Source: Arthrobacter sp. ISL-95
GTDB lineage: Bacteria > Actinomycetota > Actinomycetes > Actinomycetales > Micrococcaceae
Length of the DNA: 64,000 nucleotides
Direction of reading: 5' to 3'
Assembly: GCF_018613695.1 (NCBI RefSeq)
Contig: NZ_JAGGPR010000016.1
Span: forward strand, 227,868 to 291,867
Part shown: positions 34,641 to 42,993 of the stretch, piece after piece
How positions within the stretch are numbered: position 1 is the first letter of the stretch
Layout: each line of letters opens with the position of its first letter
Made by a program: the position numbers and the translations under genes
Notes under the pieces: generated by a model
Seen by the model: only the letters and a program-made list of their open reading frames with translations
Told to the model about the DNA's origin: nothing
Database searches by the model: none

Positions 34641-34671
34641 CGCAAGTCCGCACCTTCCAGTGTGACTTGCG
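34641..34671. promoter_or_regulatory. Inverted repeat upstream of the Rv1830-like merR gene
   Basis: CGCAAGTC (34641-34648) and GACTTGCG (34664-34671) form a perfect 8-bp inverted repeat with a 15-nt spacer. GCAGTGTA occurs twice nearby (34628 and 34675). The 235-nt gap between the nuclease stop and the merR start otherwise shows nothing. An autoregulatory operator is plausible. Confidence 0.4.
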
Positions 34672-34799
34672 CAGGCAGTGTATGCAACGGGAACTTGATA
34701 ACTTCGACGTTAGGCCTGTGAGGCGCCGAGGTCAAAGACCTTGGCCCCAAAATGAGGTCGTGTCGAAAGTTTCACCCTCAACTTTAGGCTTAGGGTGGA

Positions 34800-35300
34800 T
34801 CAGCCTTCGAAATCTTCCGGTTCCACGTCGTCCAGGAACTCCCGGAAACGCCGCATTTCCCGCTCTTCATCCACTGGATCCGGTTCTGAATCCTCACCTT
34901 CGTCGTGCTCGGTGATGCGTACGCCGGCTTCCTCCATCACAGCATCGGCACACCAGATGCGGCACTTGGCGCGCAATGCCAGGGCCAGCGCGTCAGAAGC
35001 CCGGGAACTTACCACCGTGCCGTCGTCGAACTGCAGTTGTCCATAGAAGATGTTGTCTTCCACGGCCACAATGTTCACGCTGATGATGGAATGTCCCAAG
35101 GACTCCACAACATCCACCAAAAGATCGTGTGTCATGGGCCGGGGCGGGACAACGCCCTGCTGGGCCAGGGCGATTGCGCTGGCTTCAGGAGTCCCGATCC
35201 AGATGGGAACATGCCGCTCTCCGTTGATCTCCCTTAGAAGCACCAAAGGCTGGTTGGACGGCAGTTCGATCCGGACCCCGACGATTTCGACTTCGATCAT
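34800..35300 (-). CDS. Bifunctional nuclease family protein (DUF151, Rv1829-like)
   Basis: A 166-residue protein of the DUF151/bifunctional-nuclease family. The conserved core is visible: LPSNQPLVLLREINGERHVPIWIG near residue 14 and SSRASDALALALR near 98; the acidic C-terminal tail is variable. I start at the ATG at 35300, which shares one base with the TGA of the upstream MerR gene (TGATG); the longer frame would lie inside that gene. Plant and bacterial relatives have nuclease activity in vitro, but the role here is not known. Confidence 0.9.
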   Translation of the reverse strand: MIEVEIVGVRIELPSNQPLVLLREINGERHVPIWIGTPEASAIALAQQGVVPPRPMTHDLLVDVVESLGHSIISVNIVAVEDNIFYGQLQFDDGTVVSSRASDALALALRAKCRIWCADAVMEEAGVRITEHDEGEDSEPDPVDEEREMRRFREFLDDVEPEDFEG

Positions 35301-36022
35301 CAGCTGTCCATCCGGGAGATACGGTGGTGCATCAAAGCCCTGTGCAGGGTAAGGCAAAGATCGCTGATTTCGCGGGCAGCCTCAGCAGCCCGGGCCTGCG
35401 ACGCAGCGTCCCGCCGCGAGGTCAAGGGTGCAACAGCCCTCTCCACCAAGCCGAACTCCCGCTCGGCTGCAGCCTGGAAAGGCCGTAGGTGCCGGGGCTC
35501 CAGGCCGTGACCTTCCAGCTGAACGCAGGCCCGCGCCACCTGGAGGGCGTGTTCGTCAAACTTGCCGCCCACGTGGCTGATCAGCCCAAAGCTCAGCAGT
35601 GATTCGAGCAACGGAACGCTGGCGCCCGACTCGGCACGCAACTGCTCTTCGGTGAGGGCACGGGCGCGCCCTTGCACCTCAGCTGCCATCTCCGCAGAGA
35701 CCACCCTGGGCGACACCGTGACACCCGAAGGGAGATTCTCCGGCCTCTCGCCGCGATCGATAGCGTCGAGATAATCCTTGATGACCTTCAGCGGCAGGTA
35801 CTGATCGCGCTGAAGAGCCAGGACGAAACGGAGCCGCTCAACATCGCTGTCTGCGTACTGACGGTAACCGGCAGGAGTCCGTTTGGGGTTGATAAGTCCT
35901 TTTTCCTCAAGGAAACGGATCTTGGACGCCGTCATGCCGGGAAAGTCGTCACTCAGCTGAGCAAGGACTTCCCCTATATTCAGGACCTGCGGTCCGCGGC
36001 GGTCCTGCTGGGCCATAGCCAC
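35300..36022 (-). CDS. MerR-family regulator (Rv1828-like)
   Basis: A 240-residue regulator. The N-terminal winged helix reads FPGMTASKIRFLEEKGLINP, then PAGYRQYADSDVERLRFVLALQRDQYLPLKVI. A distinctive C-terminal helical domain lacks cysteine metal ligands, as in Rv1828. It starts 14 nt after the garA stop and shares a TGATG junction with the nuclease gene, so it is co-transcribed with both. Confidence 0.91.
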   Translation of the reverse strand: MAMAQQDRRGPQVLNIGEVLAQLSDDFPGMTASKIRFLEEKGLINPKRTPAGYRQYADSDVERLRFVLALQRDQYLPLKVIKDYLDAIDRGERPENLPSGVTVSPRVVSAEMAAEVQGRARALTEEQLRAESGASVPLLESLLSFGLISHVGGKFDEHALQVARACVQLEGHGLEPRHLRPFQAAAEREFGLVERAVAPLTSRRDAASQARAAEAAREISDLCLTLHRALMHHRISRMDS

Positions 36023-36036
36023 AGGCAGATACCCCG

Positions 36037-36513
36037 TCAGACTTGGCCTGCTGCGCGAACAGGGCTCAGGTAGTAGGTCAACCGGAACTTGCCGATCTGA
36101 ACCTCGTTGCCGCTCTTCAGGTGCACACGGTCTACGCGGTCGTGATTAACGTACGTTCCGTTGAGGCTTCCCATGTCCACCAGCTCGAATCCGGATTCGG
36201 ACCGGATGAACTGCACATGCTTGCGGGATACTGTGACATCGTCCAGAAAGATGTCGGCATCCGGGTGCCGCCCAGCCGTGGTGGTGTCCGCGTCCAACAG
36301 GAAACGAGCACCGGCGTTGGGGCCGCTGTGCGCAATGAGCAATGCTGAGTTCGGCGGAAGCGCGTCTACGGATGCACGCTCTTCAGGGGCCAACTTGGGC
36401 GCAATGCTCGGCTCGTCCCACGTTGGCGTGATGCTGATCGAGGTGGTCTCCGACGTCGGCTGTTCCTCCGCGCCGTTCCCGACATTGGCTTGATTCTGTT
36501 CGCCGCCAACCAT
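36037..36513 (-). CDS. garA: FHA-domain metabolic regulator GarA/OdhI
   Basis: Phospho-switched inhibitor of 2-oxoglutarate dehydrogenase and regulator of glutamate metabolism in related Actinobacteria. The 158-residue protein has an N-terminal tail with ETTS at 22-25, the site phosphorylated by PknB/PknG-type kinases in GarA and OdhI. The FHA domain at about 70-145 keeps its phosphothreonine-binding residues (GRHPDADIFLDD, VSRKH, LNGTYVN). It lies between gcvH and merR as in mycobacteria. Links to PknL here are possible but not shown. Confidence 0.92.
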   Translation of the reverse strand: MVGGEQNQANVGNGAEEQPTSETTSISITPTWDEPSIAPKLAPEERASVDALPPNSALLIAHSGPNAGARFLLDADTTTAGRHPDADIFLDDVTVSRKHVQFIRSESGFELVDMGSLNGTYVNHDRVDRVHLKSGNEVQIGKFRLTYYLSPVRAAGQV

Positions 36514-36593
36514 GGAATTTCCTCCTCATCCGCCGGCAGTTCCAAACCCCGCCGGCCACTTCCGCCTCCCGGTACCGCCGGGCAAATCGGTTG

Positions 36594-36644
36594 CTGGCCC
36601 GCCGTCCCGCTTTCCGGTTTAAGGAAAGCAGCCTGACGGGCCAG
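36594..36644 (-). terminator. Hairpin downstream of gcvH
   Basis: Outer arms CTGGCCCG / CGGGCCAG and an inner stem GCTTTCC / GGAAAGC, 7 nt after the gcvH stop on the minus strand. There is no U-tract, so termination may be partial and allow read-through into garA. Confidence 0.55.
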
Positions 36645-36650
36645 ATAACT

Positions 36651-37037
36651 TTAGCCTACCTGTTGTTCGTACTCCGATGCACTGAGCAGGGATTCCACTG
36701 CATCAGCTTCTGCAAGCTTTACTTCGATAAGCCATCCCTCACCGTACGGGTCCGAGTTAATCAGGGCCGGATCAGTGTCCAGGGCGTCATTTCGATTGGT
36801 GACTTCACCTGTCACCGGCGCGTAGATATCGCTGACGCTTTTGGTGGACTCCACTTCGCCAACAACTTCATTGCCGGTGACTTTTGTACCTGGCTCGGGC
36901 ATTTGGGCATAGACAACGTCCCCCAAGGCGTCCTGAGCAAAGTCTGTGATGCCAATGCGCACCACGCCGTCGGCATCTGGAGCAGTGACCCACTCGTGTT
37001 CTGCGGTGTAGGAGAGTTCTTCCGGAATATTGCTCAC
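36651..37037 (-). CDS. gcvH: Glycine cleavage system H protein
   Basis: Lipoyl carrier that shuttles the aminomethyl group between glycine-cleavage enzymes. The 128-residue product has the lipoyl-lysine motif VESTKSVSD with Lys66 and the family's PYGEGWLIEVK near residue 108. I chose the GTG at 37037, since MSNIPEELSYTAEHEW is the normal N-terminus and AAAGG lies about 8 nt upstream. gcvP and gcvT are not nearby. A TATACT -10-like element lies on the minus strand at 37102-37107. Confidence 0.94.
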   Translation of the reverse strand: MSNIPEELSYTAEHEWVTAPDADGVVRIGITDFAQDALGDVVYAQMPEPGTKVTGNEVVGEVESTKSVSDIYAPVTGEVTNRNDALDTDPALINSDPYGEGWLIEVKLAEADAVESLLSASEYEQQVG

Positions 37038-37153
37038 TGGTGGCCTTTCATCGGGACATTTACGAACCTCGACGGCGGCCCTTCTGATGGCCACCGCTGA
37101 AAGTATAGGCACATTTCCCCTGCACCTGATGGGGTCTCTGCCATGATTGACCC

Positions 37154-37735
37154 ATGACCGAACAAGCACAAGTACCAGCTCAGAAAAAGCGCAATACGGG
37201 CCTCAAAATAATCCTGATCCTGGTGGCCGTACTTGTCGCTGTGGCCGCTTACTTCATCCTTGGGGCCATTCTTCCCCGCTGGTGGTCCGATGTCATCGCC
37301 GGACAGGTCCGGCGCGATCTTGGGGCCAGCGTTTTGGTGGGCATGTTCTACGGGTTCGTTTTCACTTTCATTCCGTTCCTCGTAGCGTGGCAAGCCACCC
37401 GCAAATCGGTGTCCTGGCCCTGGAAAATCGCTATTATCCTGATTGCAGTCGCCATCGCCACGCCTAATCTGCTCACCGCCGGCATCGCCTTCGGCAACAC
37501 GGAGTCAGCCCACGCCGGCCAGAGGACGTTGAGCGTGGATGCCGGGTTCTTCACCACTTGGACAGCCATTTCCGCCGTTGCTGCTCTGCTCATCTTCATT
37601 GCGGTCACCATCCTCTGGGCGGTGTGGCGGCGCAGGGGAAAGCAAATGAAGGTGCTCAGGCAAGCAGAGAACCAGCGCCTCAAGGCCGCGAAGAGCGCTG
37701 AAGCTGAAGCGCACAACACCACACCAAGCGCCTAA
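37154..37735 (+). CDS. Hypothetical four-span membrane protein
   Basis: A 193-residue protein with four hydrophobic segments at about 17-39, 58-81, 89-112 and 137-160, then a basic, Ala/Lys/Glu-rich cytoplasmic tail. No family is recognised. It is divergent from gcvH and ends at a bidirectional terminator. Confidence 0.8.
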   Translation: MTEQAQVPAQKKRNTGLKIILILVAVLVAVAAYFILGAILPRWWSDVIAGQVRRDLGASVLVGMFYGFVFTFIPFLVAWQATRKSVSWPWKIAIILIAVAIATPNLLTAGIAFGNTESAHAGQRTLSVDAGFFTTWTAISAVAALLIFIAVTILWAVWRRRGKQMKVLRQAENQRLKAAKSAEAEAHNTTPSA

Positions 37736-37743
37736 GACGCGTC

Positions 37744-37777
37744 GAAGCCCGCCACGGATTATCCGTGGCGGGCTTCT
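37744..37777. terminator. Bidirectional terminator
   Basis: Perfect stem AAGCCCGCCACGGAT / ATCCGTGGCGGGCTT with a 4-nt loop (37745-37778 region), between the convergent membrane-protein and MFS genes. Confidence 0.8.
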
Positions 37778-37820
37778 TCATTTCATCGCCGGGCCTTGCA
37801 GCCCGGCTTCTCACCCGGCG

Positions 37821-39029
37821 TCAGGCGACAGTTGCGTCGCGCGGTTCGCGTTCGACGTCGGGAGTTACAGCAGGTGCCGCAGTTCCCCCGCGTTTCGCTG
37901 CTGCGGCCGCGGCCAGCATGACCAGCAGTGCGGCGACGGTGATACCTGCTCCAGCCCAGATGGGCGAGGTGTAGCCGAGACCTGCGGTGATGGTTACGCC
38001 ACCAAGCCAGGCCCCGAGAGCGTTGCCGAGGTTGAAGGCGCCAATGTTCGCCCCCGATGCCAGCGTTGGTGCCGTAGAAGCGAAGTGCATTACGCGCATT
38101 TGGAGCCCCGGGACGGTAGCAAAGCCGAAACCGCCCATGAGCGCCAGTGACACCAGCGTTGCGGTGCTGTTCGAAGCAGTGAGTGCGAAGAAAATCAACA
38201 CTGCAACAAGCCCGGCGAGGATGACAATGAGTGACTTGTCCAACGCTCTGTCCGCGGCCTTGCCGCCCAGGAAGTTGCCAACAAACAGCCCGCCACCGAA
38301 CAGCACCAGGAGCCACGGCACAGCTCCTGACTCAAATCCCGAAACCTCGGTGAGGGTGAAGGCGATATAGGTGAAGGCACCGAACATGCCACCAAATCCA
38401 AGAACCGTGACGATGATGGAGAGCCACACTTGACCGGACGTGAAGGCACCCAGTTCGCTGCGGAGGCCCTTGGTGGGTTCCGTGGTGGCTTTGGGAACCA
38501 TGAGCGCGATGCCGAGCAAGGCAACCACACCTATGGCGGTGATCGCCCAGAAGGTTGAGCGCCAGCCGAAGTTCTGGCCCAGCAGCGTGCCGAAAGGAAC
38601 ACCCAGGACGTTGGCCGCGGTAAGGCCGGTGAACATGATGGCGATGGCCCCGGCCTTCTTGTGGGAAGGCACGAGGCTCGCGGCTACCACTGAACCGATG
38701 CCGAAGAACGCGCCGTGGCAGAGTGCCGCGATGATGCGGCCGATCATCATGGCCGCATAGCTGTCGGCCATGGCGGACAAGAAGTTCCCGGCGATGAACA
38801 AGCCGAGCAAGCCGACGAGAACCGGCTTGCGGGGCAGCCTGGTCACTGCGGCCGTCACCAGGAGGGCGCCGACGGTGACGCTCAGGGCATAGCCCGAGAT
38901 GAACCAGCCGGCCGAAGCCTCGCTGACCTGGAAGTCGGCAGCAACTTCCGGCAAGAGACCCATGATCACGAATTCGGTCAGTCCGATGCCGAATCCGCCG
39001 AGGGCAAGGGCAATCAACCCTGCGGGCAT
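37821..39029 (-). CDS. MFS transporter, DHA1/AraJ-type
   Basis: A 402-residue proton-coupled exporter with twelve predicted spans. The first helix has GGFGIGLTEFVIMGLLP, typical of the AraJ/YdhP/CmlR group, and the motif-A-type loop is at RLPRKPVLVG. It is divergent from a MarR gene at 39203, a usual arrangement for a drug or metabolite exporter and its repressor. AAGGAG lies 6 nt before the ATG. The substrate is unknown. Confidence 0.9.
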   Translation of the reverse strand: MPAGLIALALGGFGIGLTEFVIMGLLPEVAADFQVSEASAGWFISGYALSVTVGALLVTAAVTRLPRKPVLVGLLGLFIAGNFLSAMADSYAAMMIGRIIAALCHGAFFGIGSVVAASLVPSHKKAGAIAIMFTGLTAANVLGVPFGTLLGQNFGWRSTFWAITAIGVVALLGIALMVPKATTEPTKGLRSELGAFTSGQVWLSIIVTVLGFGGMFGAFTYIAFTLTEVSGFESGAVPWLLVLFGGGLFVGNFLGGKAADRALDKSLIVILAGLVAVLIFFALTASNSTATLVSLALMGGFGFATVPGLQMRVMHFASTAPTLASGANIGAFNLGNALGAWLGGVTITAGLGYTSPIWAGAGITVAALLVMLAAAAAAKRGGTAAPAVTPDVEREPRDATVA

Positions 39030-39096
39030 GTGGAGCTCCTTAAAATGGTCGGTTCCGAGGTGAAGTGGAAGTGCGTCGCCAGGAACCGTAGAATAA

Positions 39097-39146
39097 TAGT
39101 TGCAGACGCTCTATATATAGTTGCACACGCTAGATACTTGCGCAAG
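39097..39146. promoter_or_regulatory. Repeats in the divergent MFS/marR promoter region
   Basis: TAGTTGCAGACGCT (39097-39110) and TAGTTGCACACGCT (39118-39131) are direct repeats 21 bp apart, that is two helical turns. A CTATATATAG palindrome lies between them and a CTTGCGCAAG palindrome at 39137-39146. The region is locally AT-rich. This is a likely MarR operator overlapping both promoters. Confidence 0.55.
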
Positions 39147-39202
39147 CAACTACTTGCAATGCATCTCGATCTACACCACATCAAGGCAGGAGCACAGCAG
39201 AC

Positions 39203-39649
39203 ATGGGCATCAAGGATGACGCCGTAGAAGTACGGGCGCAGGGCTGGCGAACCCTTGCCGCCCTGCACGGAAGCATCGAAACGGAGCTCGAGAAGGCCCT
39301 CCAGGCTTCAAGTGACCTGTCGGTGGTGGAATACACGGTCCTGGACGCACTGAGTCGCCAGGACGGTTGGCACATGCGGATGCAGCAGCTGGCCCGCGCC
39401 ACCGCCCTGTCCAGCAGCGCCACCACTCGTCTGGTTAACCGACTCGAGGACCGGGGCCTCCTCACCCGCATCCTGTGCGCCGACGACCGTCGCGGCATTT
39501 ACACCGAGCTGACACAGGCAGGCCAGAAGCTTCTCGAAGCTGCCAAGCCCGTGCATGACCAGACCCTGGCCTCCGCCCTTGAGGCCGCCGAGTCAGTACC
39601 CGAACTCGAGCCCCTGGTGCGGGCGCTCGGCGCACTGCAGAAGGCCTAG
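39203..39649 (+). CDS. MarR-family transcriptional regulator
   Basis: A 148-residue repressor with the MarR winged helix: MRMQQLARATALSSSATTRLVNRLEDRGLL near residue 57 and the wing DDRRGIYTELT near 92. It is divergently transcribed from the MFS gene and presumably represses it and itself through the repeats at 39097-39146. GGAG lies about 10 nt upstream of the ATG. Confidence 0.92.
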   Translation: MGIKDDAVEVRAQGWRTLAALHGSIETELEKALQASSDLSVVEYTVLDALSRQDGWHMRMQQLARATALSSSATTRLVNRLEDRGLLTRILCADDRRGIYTELTQAGQKLLEAAKPVHDQTLASALEAAESVPELEPLVRALGALQKA

Positions 39650-39735
39650 CCTGATCGCCCGGCCTTGCTTGTATCCCCCGACGTTCAACGGCGAGTTATG
39701 CAAACAAGGCCGGGAGCAAGGCGTCTTAACGACCA

Positions 39736-39774
39736 AAGGCCGGAATCAGCGTGTTTCCACGTGATTCCGGCCTT
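39736..39774 (-). terminator. Terminator downstream of tRNA-Pro
   Basis: A 13-bp stem AAGGCCGGAATCA / TGATTCCGGCCTT, with further pairing inside, ends 2 nt from the tRNA CCA end. On the minus strand it follows the tRNA. Confidence 0.7.
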
Positions 39775-39776
39775 CA

Positions 39777-39853
<77 letters not shown>

Positions 39854-39994
39854 CTGGTTCCACCGTTCTCCGCCTAAGTTTTCCTCCGAAGAGTCTCACC
39901 TAAGCAGTCCGGCCGAACCACCTCCAAAAGCTTACACGAAGTTGGAGGTCGGAGACGCCACCACGGCCAAAGTGGGTTGTGATGCCCGTCTCAC

Positions 39995-41545
39995 TTAGCG
40001 CTTCTTGCCACGCTTCTCGCGTACGCGCATGTTGACCTCAATGGGCGTGCCCTCAAAGCCAAACGTTTCGCGGAGGCGACGCGTGATGAAGCGACGGTAT
40101 CCCGGGTCCAGGAAGCCGGTGGTGAACAGCACGAACTTCGGCGGGCGGCTGGATGCCTGGGTGCCGAAGAGGATGCGAGGCTGCTTTCCGCCACGGACCG
40201 GGTGCGGGTGCGCTGCCACGAGTTCGCCCAGGAACGCGTTGAGGCGTCCGGTGGGGATACGGCGGTCCCAGCTCTCCAAAGCAATGTCCAGCGCGGGGAC
40301 AAGCCTGTCCTTGTGCCAGCCGGTCTTGGCCGAGATATTCACGCGCGGAGCCCACTCCACATGGGCAAGGTCCTGGTCGATTTCGCGCTCCAGGTAACGG
40401 CGGCGTTCGTCATCGAGCAGATCCCATTTGTTGAACGCGAGCACCAGCGCACGGCCGGATTCGATCGCCAACTGCAGGATGCGGACATCCTGCTCGCTGA
40501 GGACCTCATCTACAGCAAGAAGCACGACGGCGACCTCCGCCTTCTCCAGCGCGGCCTGCGTGCGCAGGGAAGCGTAGAAGTCGGCGCCCTGGGCCATGTG
40601 CTGGCGGCGGCGGATACCTGCGGTGTCCACGAAGCGCCACGTGCGATCGCCGAGCTCGATGAATTCGTCAACGGGATCACGCGTGGTGCCGGCCAACGGA
40701 TCAACCACTACACGCTCGGAGCCCGCAAGCTTATTGAGCAGCGAGGACTTGCCTACGTTCGGGCGACCAATCAGCGCGATGCGGCGAGGACCGCCGGAAC
40801 GCTCCACACCATCCACCAAGGAGAACTCGGGCAGGGTGTCCATGACGTGATCCAAGAGGTCTGCAACGCCGCGGCCGTGCAGGGCCGAAACCGGGTACGG
40901 TTGGCCAAAGCCCAGGCCCCACAGTGCAGCGGAATCGGCTTCCTGGGCGAAGTCGTCCACCTTATTGGCCACCATGATGACCGGCTTCTTGCTCTTGCGG
41001 AGCATCTTCATGACGCCCTCGTCCGTGGCTGTTGCGCCAACAGCGGAGTCCACCACGAAGAGAACGGCGTCGGCAAGCTCAACAGCCATCTCGGCCTGCT
41101 CTGCAACCCTGGCGTGGATGCCCTTGGCGTCGTGCTCCCAACCACCGGTATCCACCAAGGTGAAGTTGCGGCCGTTCCAGCGGGCTGAGTACATCACACG
41201 GTCGCGGGTAACGCCCGGGGTGTCCTCAACAACAGCTTCGCGGCGGCCAAGAATACGGTTGACCAAGGTGGACTTGCCCACGTTCGGGCGCCCGATGATA
41301 GCCAGAACCGGGTCCAGTTTGAGGGGACCTTCGTCGCCTTCATCGCCGTATTCACCGCTGAGCAGCGCGGCGTCTTCTTCGTCGAGTTCGTAGTCCTCCA
41401 GGCCTGCCCGGAGGGTGGCCGCGCGGAGCTCGGCTTCGTCGTCGTCCAGGGCCGCCAGGTTTTCCGCCACCTGGTCGGTGCCGGTGGGCGTGTATTCGTC
41501 GTCGCCGGCTCCGTGGAGGCCGGATTTTTGAGTCGTATCGCTCAT
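39995..41545 (-). CDS. der: Ribosome-assembly GTPase Der (EngA)
   Basis: Double GTPase needed for 50S subunit assembly. The 516-residue protein has an acidic N-terminal extension of about 80 residues, typical of actinobacterial Der. A first G domain follows (GRPNVGKSTLVNRI near 87, DTGG near 133), then a second (GRPNVGKSSLLNKL near 260, DTAGIR near 308), and a C-terminal KH-like domain ending in a basic tail. It lies downstream of cmk as in many Actinobacteria. Confidence 0.96.
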   Translation of the reverse strand: MSDTTQKSGLHGAGDDEYTPTGTDQVAENLAALDDDEAELRAATLRAGLEDYELDEEDAALLSGEYGDEGDEGPLKLDPVLAIIGRPNVGKSTLVNRILGRREAVVEDTPGVTRDRVMYSARWNGRNFTLVDTGGWEHDAKGIHARVAEQAEMAVELADAVLFVVDSAVGATATDEGVMKMLRKSKKPVIMVANKVDDFAQEADSAALWGLGFGQPYPVSALHGRGVADLLDHVMDTLPEFSLVDGVERSGGPRRIALIGRPNVGKSSLLNKLAGSERVVVDPLAGTTRDPVDEFIELGDRTWRFVDTAGIRRRQHMAQGADFYASLRTQAALEKAEVAVVLLAVDEVLSEQDVRILQLAIESGRALVLAFNKWDLLDDERRRYLEREIDQDLAHVEWAPRVNISAKTGWHKDRLVPALDIALESWDRRIPTGRLNAFLGELVAAHPHPVRGGKQPRILFGTQASSRPPKFVLFTTGFLDPGYRRFITRRLRETFGFEGTPIEVNMRVREKRGKKR

Positions 41546-41555
41546 TGCACTTTCC

Positions 41556-42290
41556 TTAGTGGTGGTCTGCCGGCGTCCCGGCTACTGCTGAGTGGCGGTG
41601 CTGCGAAGTGTTTTCTCCGGGCGCAGGTTCCAGGGGAAGACCCTGGGCTGTGGCCCGTATGGCGTCCTGGACGTGACCGACCAGGGCTTCACGGATCTCC
41701 GCAGCCGCCCTGTCCATTGAAACACGCCCCGGTTCGCCCTTCCGGCGCTTCACCGTAATGGGTTCGCCGAAGCTCACATGGAGCTTGCGGCGTGGTTTGG
41801 GGATATGGTCGCGATGCTCATCGCCCTGACGGGTTCCGAGGATGGCGACCGGTATAACTGTGGCTCCCGAGTTGAGGGCGAGCCACGCAACACCGTTGCT
41901 AATGTTTTCTGCCGAACCGCCACCCCGGGTTCCTTCGGGAAGAATCCCTACGCAACGGCCGGCGTCGAGCAGTTTCTTGCCGACGTGCAGGGCGGTTCGG
42001 TCACCGGAGCGGTCCACCGGAATCTGTCCGGATCCCCTCAGGACAGAGCCCAAAAAGCCTGTGAACATCTCTTTCTTGACCAGGATGTGCATGGGACGAG
42101 GCGACGCGCCGAACATCACTGGCCCGTCAAGGAAGCTGATGTGGTTCGCCGCGAAAACCACGGGTCCGGCCGCGGGAACGTTGCTTTTGCCCACCACGAT
42201 GGTCCGGTAGATGACGTGATCCAGGAACCAGCCCACCGGCCGGCTCCATAGCCTGCTCCCCGCGGAGGGGAGCTGATTCTCAATCACCAT
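41556..42290 (-). CDS. 1-acyl-sn-glycerol-3-phosphate acyltransferase family protein
   Basis: A 244-residue PlsC-type acyltransferase with catalytic NHISFLDGP near residue 49 and the EGTRGGG substrate motif near 118. It overlaps the end of cmk by 11 nt and starts 10 nt before der, so all three are co-transcribed. A similar protein often lies or is fused between cmk and der in Actinobacteria. It is distinct from the paralogue at 23186. Confidence 0.9.
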   Translation of the reverse strand: MVIENQLPSAGSRLWSRPVGWFLDHVIYRTIVVGKSNVPAAGPVVFAANHISFLDGPVMFGASPRPMHILVKKEMFTGFLGSVLRGSGQIPVDRSGDRTALHVGKKLLDAGRCVGILPEGTRGGGSAENISNGVAWLALNSGATVIPVAILGTRQGDEHRDHIPKPRRKLHVSFGEPITVKRRKGEPGRVSMDRAAAEIREALVGHVQDAIRATAQGLPLEPAPGENTSQHRHSAVAGTPADHH

Positions 42291-42993
42291 AAATAACCTT
42301 GCTCACGATCGCCAAGGCGGTCTCCACCGTTTCCTCGAAGTTCAGATCCGAAGAATCGAGCGTCACCACGCCGTCGGCCGCTTGGGTGAAGTTCACCACC
42401 GTGGAGTCCTTGGCATCGCGCTGGATTACCTGGGCCTTGAGCTGTTCCTTGGTCTGCGTCCCGCCAAGCTGGATCCCACGACGCCGTAGCCTGGCTTCCT
42501 CGCTGGCGGTCAAGAGCATGCGAACCTCAGCATTGGGAACGACGACGGTGGTGATGTCGCGCCCTTCCACCACCATGCGGCGGTGGTGCTGGTCGATCAG
42601 CTCACGCTGGCGACGGATCAGCTCGGTGCGGGCACCAAGCGTCGTGGCGACTGCACTGACCGACGAGGAAATCAAAGGATCCCGGATTTCGTCCGTGATG
42701 TCCGTCCCATCAACCGCCACATACTCCGTGGCGGTACTGGTGCTGATCTCCAAGGGCATGATCTTTGAAGCCTGTTCCACCGCGGCGCCGTCCTGAAGGT
42801 CAACGCCGGTTTTCAGGCAGAACCAGGTCAGGGCACGATACATCGCACCGGTATCCAGGTACGCAAGCTTCAAGCGCCGGGCAACTTCCTTGCTGACGCT
42901 GGATTTGCCGGATCCCGACGGGCCATCGATTGCGATCACGAGCGGCTTGCCGGGACGGGCAACTGTCTCCGGGCCAAAGAATTCACGCGTCAT
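42280..42993 (-). CDS. cmk: Cytidylate kinase
   Basis: Phosphorylates CMP and dCMP. The 237-residue protein has the P-loop IDGPSGSGKSS near residue 20, the LDTGAMYRA block and the lid region with GRDITTVVVP. The ATG at 42993 shares a base with the tyrA stop (TAATG) and is preferred over the ATG at 43011, which lies inside tyrA. It overlaps the acyltransferase gene by 11 nt. Confidence 0.95.
   Translation of the reverse strand: MTREFFGPETVARPGKPLVIAIDGPSGSGKSSVSKEVARRLKLAYLDTGAMYRALTWFCLKTGVDLQDGAAVEQASKIMPLEISTSTATEYVAVDGTDITDEIRDPLISSSVSAVATTLGARTELIRRQRELIDQHHRRMVVEGRDITTVVVPNAEVRMLLTASEEARLRRRGIQLGGTQTKEQLKAQVIQRDAKDSTVVNFTQAADGVVTLDSSDLNFEETVETALAIVSKVIYGD

Noticed and set aside
39658..39714. 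Inverted repeat CCCGGCCTTG / CAAGGCCGGG after marR
   Set aside because: A 10-bp stem with a 37-nt loop and no U-tract is weak as a terminator; kept only as a note. Nothing else is visible in this gap before the tRNA terminator.
39920..39949. ACCTCCAA / TTGGAGGT hairpin downstream of der
   Set aside because: An 8-bp stem with a 14-nt loop and no U-tract; could be a weak terminator, but not enough to call.
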